From Bacteroidota bacterium (GTDB taxonomy: Bacteria; Bacteroidota; Bacteroidia; Chitinophagales; Chitinophagaceae), in NCBI GenBank assembly GCA_023424015.1, contig JAFAEM010000009.1:186001-250000 (forward strand): 64,000 nt of DNA, written 5' to 3'. The notes beneath the pieces are model-generated. The model ran no database searches. It worked only from the letters and a program-made list of their open reading frames with translations, and had not been told where the DNA came from. Shown here in pieces: positions 26,392-35,956 of the stretch. How positions within the stretch are numbered: the stretch's first letter is position 1; every line of letters begins with the position of its first letter. The translations under genes were made by a program, and so were the position numbers.

Positions 26392-26916
26392 ATGAACCTG
26401 CACACACAAATTCTGAAAGAACATACAAGGGCCAACTGTGATACCATCGTGAATTGGGTCGGTCATTCCCAGGAACGATTTGACAAGCTTTTTGACATAT
26501 TCCTTCGCGGAGATCATCGAATGAACCAAAGAGCAGCCTGGCCGCTTTGCAATGCCGTTATCCAACACCCCGGCCTGGTCAAAAAGCATTTTCCCAAGTT
26601 GCTGGAAAATCTCCAGAAACCCGGCATTCATGACGCAGTCAAACGTAATAGTCTCCGCCTGATGCAGGACATGGAAATCCCTCGCCGTTATCACGGAACG
26701 GTGATGAATTATTGCTTTGACTGCATCATATCACCCACTGAAAAAGTAGCCGCTAAAGCATTCGCTTTGACGATTTTAGAAAATCTATCTAAACATTATC
26801 CTGAAATAAAATCTGAGCTTCAAATTGTTATTGAAGAGCGCTGGAAATACGAAACAGCCGCCTTTCACAGCCGGGCGAAAAAGATACTCCGGCGGCTGAA
26901 AAAGACGACTGCATAA
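26392..26916 (+). CDS. HEAT-like helical protein, function unknown
   Basis: A 174-residue, fully helical, basic protein with about four short helix pairs, resembling HEAT or ARM repeats (for example AWPLCNAVIQHPGLVKKHFPKLLENL and VAAKAFALTILENLSKHYPEIKSEL). I do not recognise a named family, though proteins of this look are common in Bacteroidota. An in-frame ATG at 26365 lies only 6 bp from the divergent start; the ATG at 26392 (MNLHTQILKEH) is preferred. The gene converges on serA with 14 bp between stops. A role in protein binding is a guess. Confidence 0.7.
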   Translation: MNLHTQILKEHTRANCDTIVNWVGHSQERFDKLFDIFLRGDHRMNQRAAWPLCNAVIQHPGLVKKHFPKLLENLQKPGIHDAVKRNSLRLMQDMEIPRRYHGTVMNYCFDCIISPTEKVAAKAFALTILENLSKHYPEIKSELQIVIEERWKYETAAFHSRAKKILRRLKKTTA

Positions 26917-26930
26917 GTATGGAGAAACGG

Positions 26931-28169
26931 TCAATATACAAGTCTCACCTTGATCGTTTCTTTTACATCCTTTATTAACTGAAGGGCTTTATTTGAAAGT
27001 TGCTTGTCGACATCCAGCACCACGTAGCCAATATCATCATTGGTCTTTAAGTATTGTCCCACGATATTGATATTGTTTTTGGAAAGCGTGGTATTGATCG
27101 CCGACAGTACGCCGGGAACATTTTTATGTATATGCAAAATACGGTGCGAGCCTTCCTGTGGCGGCAAAGCCAGGGCTGGTACGGTATGCGACCCGAAAGT
27201 GATCCCTTTTTCAAGATAGTTGAACAGTTTTACGCTGACATCCTCTCCAATATTTTGCTGCGCTTCTTCCGTAGATCCCCCGATATGTGGTGTCAGGATC
27301 ACGTTGGGCAGGTCCTGCAAAGGTGTTTGAAAACGATCGCCATTCTTTTCAGGCTCCCAGGGGAATACATCGATCGCAGCGCCACTGATGATGCCATCTT
27401 CAATAAATTTCCGCAGGGCTGCCAGGTCCACCACCTCACCTCTTGCATAGTTGATCAGGATCGATCCTTTCTTAAAATATTTAAGCGTGTTCTTATTGAT
27501 CAGGTTTTTGGTCTGGCTGGTCTCGGGTACATGAAGGGTCACTACATCCGCTTTGCTCAAAACTTCCTTTAATGTCTTTCCATCGGTCGCATTACCCAGG
27601 GGCAACTTGGTTTCCACATCATAAAAAATAACTTTCATACCCATGGCTTCTGCCAGCACACTTACCTGGCTGCCGATATTGCCATAGCCGATGATACCCA
27701 ATGTTTTTCCACGAAGCTCATAGCTGCCCTTCGAATCTTTCATCCAGATGCCATCATGGGCAGCTTTATTTTTATCAGGAATACGCCGGATAAGCATGAT
27801 GGATAAACCGATCACGAGTTCTGCAACTGATCTTGTATTGGAATATGGCGCATTGAAAACAACCACCCCGTGTTTTGTCGCAGCTTTAAGATCAACCTGG
27901 TTTACGCCAATACAAAAGCAGCCGATCGCCTGTAATTTCCTGGCTGCATCCAGCACTTTTGAAGTGATCTGCGATTTGGAGCGAATGCCTAGAATATGAA
28001 CATTACTGACTTCTTTAATGAGTTCTTCTTCGGTTAAAGCCCTGGTTATTTTTTCTACCTGGGTATATCCCTGCCTTTGAAAGTTTTTTACCGCCAGGTC
28101 ACTGATATTTTCCAGGAATAGTATACGTATTTTTTCTTTTGGATAGCTTGTTTTTTCTTTGTTTGACAT
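26931..28169 (-). CDS. serA: D-3-phosphoglycerate dehydrogenase with ACT domain
   Basis: Oxidises 3-phosphoglycerate to 3-phosphohydroxypyruvate, the first step of serine synthesis. The 412 residues match the E. coli-type enzyme: substrate domain with GIRSKSQIT (61-69) and NAPYSNTRSVAELVIG, NAD motif GYGNIG (161-166), YARGEVVDL, catalytic His in LTPHIGGSTEEAQ (about 295), and a C-terminal ACT domain from about 340, which in this type binds serine for feedback inhibition. It is divergent from the beta-lactamase-fold hydrolase gene. Confidence 0.95.
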   Translation of the reverse strand: MSNKEKTSYPKEKIRILFLENISDLAVKNFQRQGYTQVEKITRALTEEELIKEVSNVHILGIRSKSQITSKVLDAARKLQAIGCFCIGVNQVDLKAATKHGVVVFNAPYSNTRSVAELVIGLSIMLIRRIPDKNKAAHDGIWMKDSKGSYELRGKTLGIIGYGNIGSQVSVLAEAMGMKVIFYDVETKLPLGNATDGKTLKEVLSKADVVTLHVPETSQTKNLINKNTLKYFKKGSILINYARGEVVDLAALRKFIEDGIISGAAIDVFPWEPEKNGDRFQTPLQDLPNVILTPHIGGSTEEAQQNIGEDVSVKLFNYLEKGITFGSHTVPALALPPQEGSHRILHIHKNVPGVLSAINTTLSKNNINIVGQYLKTNDDIGYVVLDVDKQLSNKALQLIKDVKETIKVRLVY

Positions 28170-28227
28170 ACTGCAAATATAACTCTCACGTTATTAACAT
28201 AAATTGGCACTTGTGGAAAATAGCCAG

Positions 28228-28258
28228 TTTGGCTCCATTTCTGCATATCCTATTTTTG
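28228..28258 (+). promoter_or_regulatory. Promoter of the serine hydrolase gene
   Basis: TTTG at 28228-28231, 19 bp, then TATTTTTG at 28251-28258: a textbook Bacteroidota promoter. Transcription would begin about 10-12 bp before the TTG start codon at 28277. Confidence 0.8.
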
Positions 28259-28276
28259 ATTTAAACTGGTACTCCA

Positions 28277-29491
28277 TTGAAAACCATCCTGAACATAATC
28301 ATCCTTTTAGTCATTAGCTATAGTTGTAATGAGGCATCTTCGAAAACCTCAGTTGTTCCGGAAGATTCGTTGCAGTACTACCCCCCTACTCCCAAACTAA
28401 TAGACAAGCAGGAATTTCGCCGCTTTCACCGGGAATTAACAGCATTATTTGATGCGAAACTCCTAAAAAGAGGTTTCAACGGTAGCATCCTGGTGGCCAG
28501 GGATGGAGCTGTCATTTATGAGAAATATGCGGGTTTTGCTGACCTGCGGAAAAAAGACCCCCTGACTGATAGTACTTCTCTACATATTGCCTCATCTGGC
28601 AAGACCATGACCGCCATGGCCGTGCTCAGACTCGCGCAGGAAAACAGGTTATCACTGGATGATTCTATCCAGAAATTTTTCCCAGGCCTGGAATATAAAG
28701 GTGTTACGGTTCGCCAGCTGCTCAATCATCGCAGTGGCTTGCCCAACTATATCTATTTTATGTCTGAAGCCCGTGAATACCGCGACTCCTGCATAACCAA
28801 CGAAGATGTTTTGGACTACCTGTACACTAAAAAGCCAAACCGCAGTTATGCGCCCGACCGCAGGTTTAGCTATAGCAATACAAACTATGTACTGCTTGCG
28901 CTGATCATCGAACGGGTATCGGGCCAGACCTTCGCTTCTTATATGAAGCAAAACGTGTTTGATCCGCTGCAAATGACAAACACCTATGTGGCGGGCGTCA
29001 CTGAGTTAGACAGTCTTTGCCCTTCCTTTCAGCACAACGGCGCTTATTGGGCCAATGATATGATGGAAGGAACCGCGGGCGATAAAAACATTTATTCCAC
29101 ACCGCGTGATCTTTTAAAATGGGACCAGGCGCTCTATACATCCCAATTCCTTAACCAGGTAATGATCGATTCTGCTTTCCAGCCTAACAGCAATGAACGG
29201 CCATCCCTGCACAACTATGGCCTGGGCTGGAGAATGCTGAATTTCCCCAACGGAAAAAAAGTGATCTATCATTTCGGCCGCTGGCATGGTTTCAACGCCG
29301 CATTTGCACGCCTGGTTGATGAAAAGGTTACGATAGTTATTCTCGGCAACCGGTACAACAGCAATATCTACCGTGTCGCACGTAAAGCCTACGATATCTT
29401 CGGCGATTATGACCAGAACGGTGGCAATGATGAGGAAGAAAACGATAATGAACGCGTGAGCAATATGCTGGCCGTAAAAGCGGGCAATTAG
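28277..29491 (+). CDS. Serine hydrolase, beta-lactamase/PBP class C fold, lipoprotein
   Basis: A 404-residue protein with a signal peptide and lipobox YSC at Cys17. The class C fold motifs are present: SxxK as Ser106-Ser-Gly-Lys109 (HIASSGKTM), YxN as Tyr199-Ser-Asn201 (FSYSNTN) and a C-terminal HFGRWHGFNAAFARL block in place of the KTG strand. Such proteins are esterases, D-aminopeptidases or carboxypeptidases far more often than true beta-lactamases. The start codon is TTG; no ATG fits, and the promoter ends 18 bp upstream. The natural substrate is unknown. Confidence 0.87.
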   Translation: MKTILNIIILLVISYSCNEASSKTSVVPEDSLQYYPPTPKLIDKQEFRRFHRELTALFDAKLLKRGFNGSILVARDGAVIYEKYAGFADLRKKDPLTDSTSLHIASSGKTMTAMAVLRLAQENRLSLDDSIQKFFPGLEYKGVTVRQLLNHRSGLPNYIYFMSEAREYRDSCITNEDVLDYLYTKKPNRSYAPDRRFSYSNTNYVLLALIIERVSGQTFASYMKQNVFDPLQMTNTYVAGVTELDSLCPSFQHNGAYWANDMMEGTAGDKNIYSTPRDLLKWDQALYTSQFLNQVMIDSAFQPNSNERPSLHNYGLGWRMLNFPNGKKVIYHFGRWHGFNAAFARLVDEKVTIVILGNRYNSNIYRVARKAYDIFGDYDQNGGNDEEENDNERVSNMLAVKAGN

Positions 29492-29517
29492 AAAATTGAA
29501 AAGCTTCCGAAGACCTT

Positions 29518-32010
29518 TTATTTTAAACCAGACTTCTTCCCTCCTGGTAAGCTAATCTTTATTTCAGCCATAATCAGTCTTCCTATAGAAGGTGATGATA
29601 CAAACTCAATCTGCCTGGTGTTAAAAATATTGGTTACTCCAAGGTTGGCCGAAACCCTGCTATTAAATAAGTAAGTTCCGTTAAGATCAAAGCTTACAAA
29701 CCCGCCTAACGGACCCCAGTCATAATTTTTAGGGGCTGTTCTGGAATGACGCCCTGTAGCTGTTCCTACAAGACTACCACTATAGAAATCGTATCGCTCA
29801 ACCAGGCGGGAATATAATTGCAGGGTAAGTTTTTTCTTACACAAATTCTGAACGTACACCCCAATCACGCCCCGATGATTTGGCGCGTTCAGACTTTTCT
29901 CTTCGGGTGACACTATATCATCTTTATTGGCATCATTGCCCGGGTGCCCTTTGGTGATATCGGAATCAAACCAGGAATATTTGAGCGACACACTGAACCA
30001 TGAATTGAACGTATACCTAAGACCTGCGTCAAGTCCGTAAGCACGCACCCGACCATAATTAAAAAAGGTGAGGAAAGAGGCGCCACGCAGGGTATCATTG
30101 GACACATTTCCCGCTAGATTCCTATTATGCGTCACTGCAATCCCATTTACGGTCAGAACCCTTCCCCCGGTTGAGAGCGCCGGGCTGATAAAATTTTTGC
30201 TTTCTCCATTGTAGTAGTTGATATCCAGGAAAAGTTTCCCGGTTAGAAAGCCCTTATAGCCGATCTCCCATGTATTGACTTCCTCCGGCTTGAGCGCAGG
30301 GGTTCGCTTCCTGGTGGCAATCTCGTCAATACGTGAATTGTTTGGAATGTATTCAATGCCCTCACCTCCGTTCCCAAATAAAATACGATTGATACCGGCA
30401 TACTGATTTTGTATGCTGGGCATGGAGTAAGCTTTCGCCCAGCTCAGTCGCATACTGCCCTCTCCCAGGCTTCTCGACAGGGTAAATTTGGGGGCGACGA
30501 AACTGCCGAAATTACTGTGATGATCCACACGTGCGGCCCCGATCAATCGCCAATGTTTTGCCAGTGTTTTTTCAAGTTGCACAACAGCGCCATACTGGCT
30601 AATGCGAATACGATGAAAGCTGTCAACCAGGCTTAATCCATAACCATTGGGACGTTCATCCTGAAAATTGACACCGGCCACTAAAAACAATCCATGCTTT
30701 CTCAACTCGTGGTTATACTGCGCCTCCGTATTCAGCCGCTGGCTGGCTTCCCTGAATCTTGCTCCTCGTGCGAGAACCTCCGCACTGTCAGGTGACATAC
30801 GTGGAAAACCACCAGTTGTCCTATTCCAGTAGTCACGCGTATACATTTGTATGGGGTACGATGAGCCAATATTTCCCCAGGTATTATAGACCGTAACATA
30901 AAACCTGGGATTCACCAGCCTCGCCTGCAAAAAGCCATAGGTAAGACCGCGCATCTGGTTTCTGCCTCCGGTCGTAACCTGTAAAAAATTATTATTACTT
31001 CCACCTCCTGAAATGATCAGGTCTGTCACCGGGCTGATGCTGTAAAATACTCCCGCCTCTCCCCGTATATGCCTGATACCGCGATCTACATTGCGCTCGG
31101 GAATCGCTACCACAGGGCCGAATGGACCACCACCGGCATAAACGCTGTCGGTAAACTCAAAGTCTTCACTCACGGAATATTCCCCCGATAACTTAAAAGC
31201 CCAGCGTTTGTTGATCACTTCCGCGTGCCGAAGCCTGCTGCTAAACTGGTAATGATTTCCGGCACTCTGGGAAGCAATTGTTCCCGGATATTTCCTGGGG
31301 TCTTTTGTAATTACATTAAAAACTGCATTGTGTGCATTAGGTCCATATAAAGCGGTTTGGGGTCCCAACACGATCTCTATCTTCTCGAGATCGTTCTTCA
31401 TATAAGTGCCGTTGTTGAATATGGGCAGGCTGCCACTCAGTGCCGCCATGCTGATGCGACCATCAACCAGTTGAAGCGTTTTATTATTAAAAGCGCTATT
31501 AAATCCCCTCGAATTAAAAGTGATCCCTTCAATTCCAGTACGGGTGTACTCGACTCCCTGTATGGTGGCGACCATTTCATTGACATTGGATCCGGCAAAC
31601 CGATCGAAGTCGCGGGTTGTAAGCACCTGAATGGAAGCGGGTGCATTGGTGATTTTTTCCGGTCGCCGCGATGCCGTTATCACAACCTCAGATCCTATCC
31701 TTTCGTCGCGATTCAGCATAGCGGAAAGTTTTAGTTCCTGGTTCGCGATCACCATTACAGAAAGCTCCAGCAACTCGTATCCTACATGCGTTATTAAAAC
31801 TTTATAAGTCCCAGCCGCGAGACCTGTTATTTCAAAGCGGCCTTTTACATCTGTAAGTGTTGATAGTTTCAATCCTTTCACGGCAATTGTTGCCCCGGCT
31901 ATCACCTCTTCGTCGGAACTACTCTTTATTGTCCCTGAAAGAGAACCGGTCTGTTGACTGTAGACCTTATAAAACACCAGCATGACAAGTAGTAGATATA
32001 TTTTTTTCAT
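29518..32010 (-). CDS. TonB-dependent outer membrane receptor
   Basis: An 830-residue outer membrane transporter. After the signal peptide (about 1-18) comes a carboxypeptidase-regulatory-like domain (about 22-105: GSLSGTIKSSSDEEVIAGATIAVKG), then the plug (about 107-230) with SEVVITASRRPEKITNAPASIQVLT, then the 22-strand barrel ending in an aromatic-rich strand (RLIMAEIKISLPGG). It lacks a SusD partner and the long N-terminal extension of SusC proteins, so it resembles siderophore, metal or cobalamin receptors. The ligand cannot be named. It stands alone, divergent from an exported hydrolase. Confidence 0.92.
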   Translation of the reverse strand: MKKIYLLLVMLVFYKVYSQQTGSLSGTIKSSSDEEVIAGATIAVKGLKLSTLTDVKGRFEITGLAAGTYKVLITHVGYELLELSVMVIANQELKLSAMLNRDERIGSEVVITASRRPEKITNAPASIQVLTTRDFDRFAGSNVNEMVATIQGVEYTRTGIEGITFNSRGFNSAFNNKTLQLVDGRISMAALSGSLPIFNNGTYMKNDLEKIEIVLGPQTALYGPNAHNAVFNVITKDPRKYPGTIASQSAGNHYQFSSRLRHAEVINKRWAFKLSGEYSVSEDFEFTDSVYAGGGPFGPVVAIPERNVDRGIRHIRGEAGVFYSISPVTDLIISGGGSNNNFLQVTTGGRNQMRGLTYGFLQARLVNPRFYVTVYNTWGNIGSSYPIQMYTRDYWNRTTGGFPRMSPDSAEVLARGARFREASQRLNTEAQYNHELRKHGLFLVAGVNFQDERPNGYGLSLVDSFHRIRISQYGAVVQLEKTLAKHWRLIGAARVDHHSNFGSFVAPKFTLSRSLGEGSMRLSWAKAYSMPSIQNQYAGINRILFGNGGEGIEYIPNNSRIDEIATRKRTPALKPEEVNTWEIGYKGFLTGKLFLDINYYNGESKNFISPALSTGGRVLTVNGIAVTHNRNLAGNVSNDTLRGASFLTFFNYGRVRAYGLDAGLRYTFNSWFSVSLKYSWFDSDITKGHPGNDANKDDIVSPEEKSLNAPNHRGVIGVYVQNLCKKKLTLQLYSRLVERYDFYSGSLVGTATGRHSRTAPKNYDWGPLGGFVSFDLNGTYLFNSRVSANLGVTNIFNTRQIEFVSSPSIGRLIMAEIKISLPGGKKSGLK

Positions 32011-32229
32011 AAGCGGTGTTTTTGACTGTAATGGTGGGGAAAAGTTTTATCAGGGAAGGATCTACATAAAGATAATCCCGGAAACCTTTGTCAAATCAAT
32101 TTTGAAAGACTTCCTGCGACGAGCAGCGTTGTTTATGCGACAAACAAAATTAGTCTAAGACAGGCAAGGACCGATTTCACCGGGTCTGTGTTAATTTTGT
32201 TAGACACAAACCACATAAACTCACCTGCA

Positions 32230-33090
32230 ATGAAATTCCTTCCCTACTTTCCTTTACTGCTTTTCTTGTTTTCAGGAGTTATGGCGCAGGAAAAAGTCAT
32301 TCCATTGCTGTCCGCGTCAAAAGCAAACACGGCAAATGAAGTTGGTGAAAAGACATATTTTGTCAGTACCCCTTTCAACGCGCATATTATTTACAATGTG
32401 ACGGCATCATCCCTGCTGATGTATAGACCCGATTCTGCGAATGGAACCAGCGTGATCGTTTGCCCCGGTGGCGCATTCCATGTGTTGAATATTGAAAAGG
32501 AAGGCTACAAAATTGCGGAAGCTTTAATTAAAAAAGGCATTACGGTATTTATACTCAAATACAGACTTGCGCCATTGTTTACCGATAATCCCTGGCAGGA
32601 AATGATGGCCGTGCTACAGGACAGGCAACGATTTCTCGAGGTTGCCGCGCCAGTAAAAAAGCTGGCGCAGGATGATGCCCACGCGGCACTGCGATGGGTC
32701 ATGGATAATGCAGACGCTTACAGTTTGGATAAACGGAAGATCGGGTTGATGGGATTTTCAGCGGGGGGGTCACTTGCAACACACCTGGCCAGTGATTCGG
32801 TTATTGAATATAAACCAGCATTCGCGGCAGTCATCTATGGCAGTCCTGCTGAACCGGTATCCATTCAGACCGGTATGCAGCTTCCACCGATGTTTATCGC
32901 CGGTGCGACCGATGATGTTCTACTTTCCTCAAAAAATCATCTTGACCTCTACCAAAAATGGACCGAATCAGGGGGAAGCGTGGAAATGCATCTCTATTCC
33001 ATGGGTGGTCACGGGCTCAGCGCAGGCATCAGTCATACCTGGATGGCTCGCTTTTTCGATTGGATGCAGATACGAGGTTTGATTAAATGA
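32230..33090 (+). CDS. Exported alpha/beta hydrolase (BD-FAE/acetyl-esterase-like)
   Basis: A 286-residue exported enzyme with a signal peptide (cut after VMAQ, about residue 20). The catalytic Ser177 lies in GLMGFSAGG, the oxyanion motif PGGAF at 79-83, the probable Asp in GATDDVLL and the His in GGHGLSAG. The pattern fits esterases that remove acetyl or feruloyl groups from plant polysaccharides. An in-frame ATG at 32188 precedes it, but the signal peptide begins at ATG 32230. A TAATTTTG -7 box overlaps 32192-32199, which also favours the later start. Its neighbours do not show a polysaccharide locus. Confidence 0.86.
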   Translation: MKFLPYFPLLLFLFSGVMAQEKVIPLLSASKANTANEVGEKTYFVSTPFNAHIIYNVTASSLLMYRPDSANGTSVIVCPGGAFHVLNIEKEGYKIAEALIKKGITVFILKYRLAPLFTDNPWQEMMAVLQDRQRFLEVAAPVKKLAQDDAHAALRWVMDNADAYSLDKRKIGLMGFSAGGSLATHLASDSVIEYKPAFAAVIYGSPAEPVSIQTGMQLPPMFIAGATDDVLLSSKNHLDLYQKWTESGGSVEMHLYSMGGHGLSAGISHTWMARFFDWMQIRGLIK

Positions 33091-33131
33091 TATCTGCAAT
33101 GTAGTGAGATTGAGCTTTCCGAAATGACTGT

Positions 33132-33863
33132 CTATTGCGCCTGTTTCACAAAACTGTTTCGATATAGTTTACCGATTGGCAATTCCTTGTTACCGATCTC
33201 CACAATTTCATGATTGAATGACCTGATCTTCGCGACAGAGATGATATACGAACGGTGAATGCGGATGAAATCTTTTCCGCTCAGCATCGCTTCGATGGAG
33301 GAAATGGTTTGCCGGGTAATATAAGACTTATCGGTTGTAAACAATTTTACATAATCACGCGCACTTTCAATATACAATACATCTGAGAGAATAATTTTAA
33401 CAAGTTTCCGATCCACGCGGAGGTAAATAAAATCGGCTCCGGGTTTTTTATCCCCGCTTTCCGGCTCAGGCTCGTTCCTGTCGACAGTCTTGGGGAACGC
33501 TTTATTAACCGCCTTGAGGAAACGATCAAACCGGATCGGCTTTAGCAGGTAGTCCACGGCATCCAGCTCAAATCCATCAAGCGCATATTCTTTATAGGCG
33601 GTGGTGAAAATTACTTTAACCGGGGAATGCAGGGATCGTACAAAATCCGTTCCCAGCAGTTCGGGCATGCGGATATCGAGAAACATAATGTCTACCGAAT
33701 GCTTTTGAAGAAACATTAGCGCATCTATCGCATTGCTGCACTCTCCAACCAACTCCAGCGCCGGAAGCTTTTCAATATAGCGGCGAAGCACATCCCGGGC
33801 CATTGGTTCGTCGTCGACGATAAGACATTTTCGTATGTCGTTTTCAGATTCAGGCATATTCAT
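33132..33863 (-). CDS. LytTR-type response regulator
   Basis: A 243-residue transcription factor with a receiver domain (about 12-125; phospho-acceptor Asp63 in IMFLDIRMPELLG) and a C-terminal LytTR DNA-binding domain (about 145-240; DFIYLRVDRKLVKIILSDVLYIESARDYVKL). LytTR proteins bind imperfect direct repeats as dimers. It is the second gene of a pair: its start overlaps the end of the kinase gene by 14 bp, so the two are translationally coupled. Target genes are unknown. Confidence 0.94.
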   Translation of the reverse strand: MNMPESENDIRKCLIVDDEPMARDVLRRYIEKLPALELVGECSNAIDALMFLQKHSVDIMFLDIRMPELLGTDFVRSLHSPVKVIFTTAYKEYALDGFELDAVDYLLKPIRFDRFLKAVNKAFPKTVDRNEPEPESGDKKPGADFIYLRVDRKLVKIILSDVLYIESARDYVKLFTTDKSYITRQTISSIEAMLSGKDFIRIHRSYIISVAKIRSFNHEIVEIGNKELPIGKLYRNSFVKQAQ

Positions 33864-35007
33864 TTGTGGTTTGGGTAGCTACAGCTATCTGGGGTATTCT
33901 GACAAGCTCCATCCGGAGGTTAACAATAAACACTTCCCGGTCATCAACAATCTCTAGCTCGTATTTATCGCGATACAACAGGTCCAGGCGCTGTTTTACA
34001 TTTTGTATACCGGTACCCCTGCGATAACCCAAATTTCCATCGACCTGATCCTTTCTGCCATTGATGATCTTCACAATTAAAGAATCCCCCTGCAATTCCA
34101 TTTTTACGCTGATCCATGGATTTCTCAACATCTTACTCGCACCATGTTTGAAACAGTTCTCAACAAATGGCAGTAATAATAAAGGCGCTATATATAGATT
34201 ATCGGTATCGGAAGGAAGTGAAAGATGAAGGTCCAGTTTTTCATCGTAACGCATTTTCTCGAGATTGATATAATCCCTGACCATCTGCAATTCATGCTCC
34301 AGCGGAACCTTAGCCACCCTGCCCTCATCCAGCACATAACGAAGTATATGCGAAAGCTCCATGATCATTGAAGCAGTACCGGGCGATTCAGTTTGGGCTT
34401 TTGAATAAATATTATTTAGTGTATTAAACAAAAAATGCGGATGTACCTGGGCCGTGAGCAGTTGTAACTGGGTTTCGGTATTCTCTTTCTGCAATCGCCA
34501 TTTCTGATTTTGTTCCGTGTAATAGTGTTTTACCATTTTTACACAGGCTGCCAGGGCTGCTCCGGAAAGTGCTCCCTTCATACTTCCCAGTATACCCATA
34601 AAAAAAGACTGCTCCTGTGGCCTTGCCGTACCCAGCAGCAGGTGTTCCGGAAGCAGGAAATTAATAACTTTAGCATTCACACGCGTGATCATGAATGTGT
34701 TCATCACAAGCATAAGCGAAAGAAAGACCAGGCTCCAGAGTATGGCAGGCATATATTTGTCCTTAAACACATACCGGGGCAGCACAAAATAGAGTAAGGG
34801 ATAAACCAATATTGTTTGTGGTAGTAAGAGGAGAAAACTCTCAACGGTCGTAAAGGGCACCCTGGCGAAATAATTCAGCTCCGGCTTTAACATCGGGTTA
34901 AAAGCGTGCACAAACGCAAAATAAAATCCCCAGATAAGCCAAAAGAGTAAATGGCGTTTAAGGCGATCCGACTTTCGTTCTGATAAAATAAATTCCCTGA
35001 GTTGCAT
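33850..35007 (-). CDS. Sensor histidine kinase, LytS/YpdA type
   Basis: A 385-residue inner-membrane kinase. Four membrane segments occupy about residues 20-160 (20-40, 55-78, 88-108, 138-158). A helical linker leads to the His_kinase domain, with the phospho-acceptor His191 in QVHPHFLFNTLNNIYSKAQ, and a HATPase_c domain with the N box LLLLPFVENCFKHGASK and the G box YRRGTGIQNVKQRLDLLY. There is no separate sensor domain, so the membrane part presumably senses the signal. It precedes its LytTR partner with a 14-bp overlap. Confidence 0.94.
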   Translation of the reverse strand: MQLREFILSERKSDRLKRHLLFWLIWGFYFAFVHAFNPMLKPELNYFARVPFTTVESFLLLLPQTILVYPLLYFVLPRYVFKDKYMPAILWSLVFLSLMLVMNTFMITRVNAKVINFLLPEHLLLGTARPQEQSFFMGILGSMKGALSGAALAACVKMVKHYYTEQNQKWRLQKENTETQLQLLTAQVHPHFLFNTLNNIYSKAQTESPGTASMIMELSHILRYVLDEGRVAKVPLEHELQMVRDYINLEKMRYDEKLDLHLSLPSDTDNLYIAPLLLLPFVENCFKHGASKMLRNPWISVKMELQGDSLIVKIINGRKDQVDGNLGYRRGTGIQNVKQRLDLLYRDKYELEIVDDREVFIVNLRMELVRIPQIAVATQTTNEYA

Positions 35008-35278
35008 AATCCGGCGTATCTAAAGTTAATTTTTCCAGCGATATAAAATGTTTCAACCCTTTCAAATGCGATAACTGGCCAGATCTGTACGACTAAAGAC
35101 GTTTGTCCCAGATAAGCGCGTCAATATCGCCTTCCAGTCGTACATCGCAACAATCACGCTTTATGCAGAGACCATAAAAGCAGCGGTCGCATTTTCCGTG
35201 AACCGGTATTGCCATGTATTATTTTTGGCCTTGCCGAGAATAATTTCTTGAAAACAATACTTCGTAAAATCCTGAATT
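35008..35278. other. Divergent intergenic region with 9-bp inverted repeat
   Basis: Between the kinase gene (-) and a lipoprotein gene (+). TGTACGACT at 35086-35094 and AGTCGTACA at 35136-35144 form a perfect 9-bp inverted repeat 41 bp apart. A TATTTTTG -7 box lies at 35220-35227, 52 bp before the lipoprotein start. Confidence 0.6.
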
Positions 35279-35956
35279 ATGCGTCCTTTCACAATTTGCC
35301 TGGTTTCGACACTAATTTTAATTTCCTCAACCGGATGCAGGAAAAACCTGGAAACCCCAGGTAGCCTCCCATCGCTATTGCCTCCTGGTAGTTATATTAC
35401 TCCGCAGATCGGTCCGCTATCTGATACCACTATCACGTTACCCTATAACTGGGCGATGCTGGGGGCAGGCGTTACAAATGGAAGTAATAATAATTTTCGC
35501 TCTGTAGAATGGAGGAAAATCTCCGGTCCATCAAACGTAACGATTACAAACAGGTTTTCTTTAAGAACCCCGGTTACCGGATTACAGGAAGGTGTGTACC
35601 ATTTCGAAATATTGGCAACCGACCATATCGGCGAGACACAAATTGAGTCGATGAAAATTACTGTCAAACCCGACACATTAAACAACTCAAAAGAAGTAAT
35701 ATTTACTGACCTTGTCTGGGTTTCGCCGATGGGCAGCACCGCCACTCTTTACTCCCCTCAATTATTTAGTCCTGGAAAAGGTCTGAAGGTTTTTGCAAGA
35801 ACCCGGGCAGGATGGGATCTCGTATATCCCATACACATGTTTGATGAGCAACTCCCTCATGAATACTATTTCGAACTACAAGTTGGTAAAATGGTGATAT
35901 ATACACAACTCGTGCCTCACTGGGATTTGTCCTCCGCTATAAAAGTGCAATATTGA
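35279..35956 (+). CDS. Lipoprotein with Ig-like (PKD/REJ-like) domain
   Basis: A 225-residue lipoprotein; the lipobox is STGC at Cys20. Residues about 45-130 look like an Ig-fold repeat of the PKD/REJ kind (ITLPYNWAMLGAGV, VEWRKISGPSNVTI, TPVTGLQEGVYHFEILATDHIGE). Residues 138-225 form a further beta-rich domain ending in DLSSAIKVQY. I recognise no enzyme motif. A decayed gene ending in nearly the same residues lies after the haloperoxidase-like gene, so this may be one of a small paralogous family. It precedes that gene on the same strand, 375 bp apart. Confidence 0.78.
   Translation: MRPFTICLVSTLILISSTGCRKNLETPGSLPSLLPPGSYITPQIGPLSDTTITLPYNWAMLGAGVTNGSNNNFRSVEWRKISGPSNVTITNRFSLRTPVTGLQEGVYHFEILATDHIGETQIESMKITVKPDTLNNSKEVIFTDLVWVSPMGSTATLYSPQLFSPGKGLKVFARTRAGWDLVYPIHMFDEQLPHEYYFELQVGKMVIYTQLVPHWDLSSAIKVQY

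Noticed and set aside
26359..26694. N-terminal extension of the SAM-hydrolase-like protein
   Set aside because: The extra 112 codons run antisense through the HEAT-like gene and would bury the lipobox signal peptide.
28277..29491. Beta-lactamase resistance gene linked to the BlaI/M56 pair
   Set aside because: The hydrolase is 14 kb away, has its own promoter without the dyad, and has the motifs of general class C fold esterases or peptidases.
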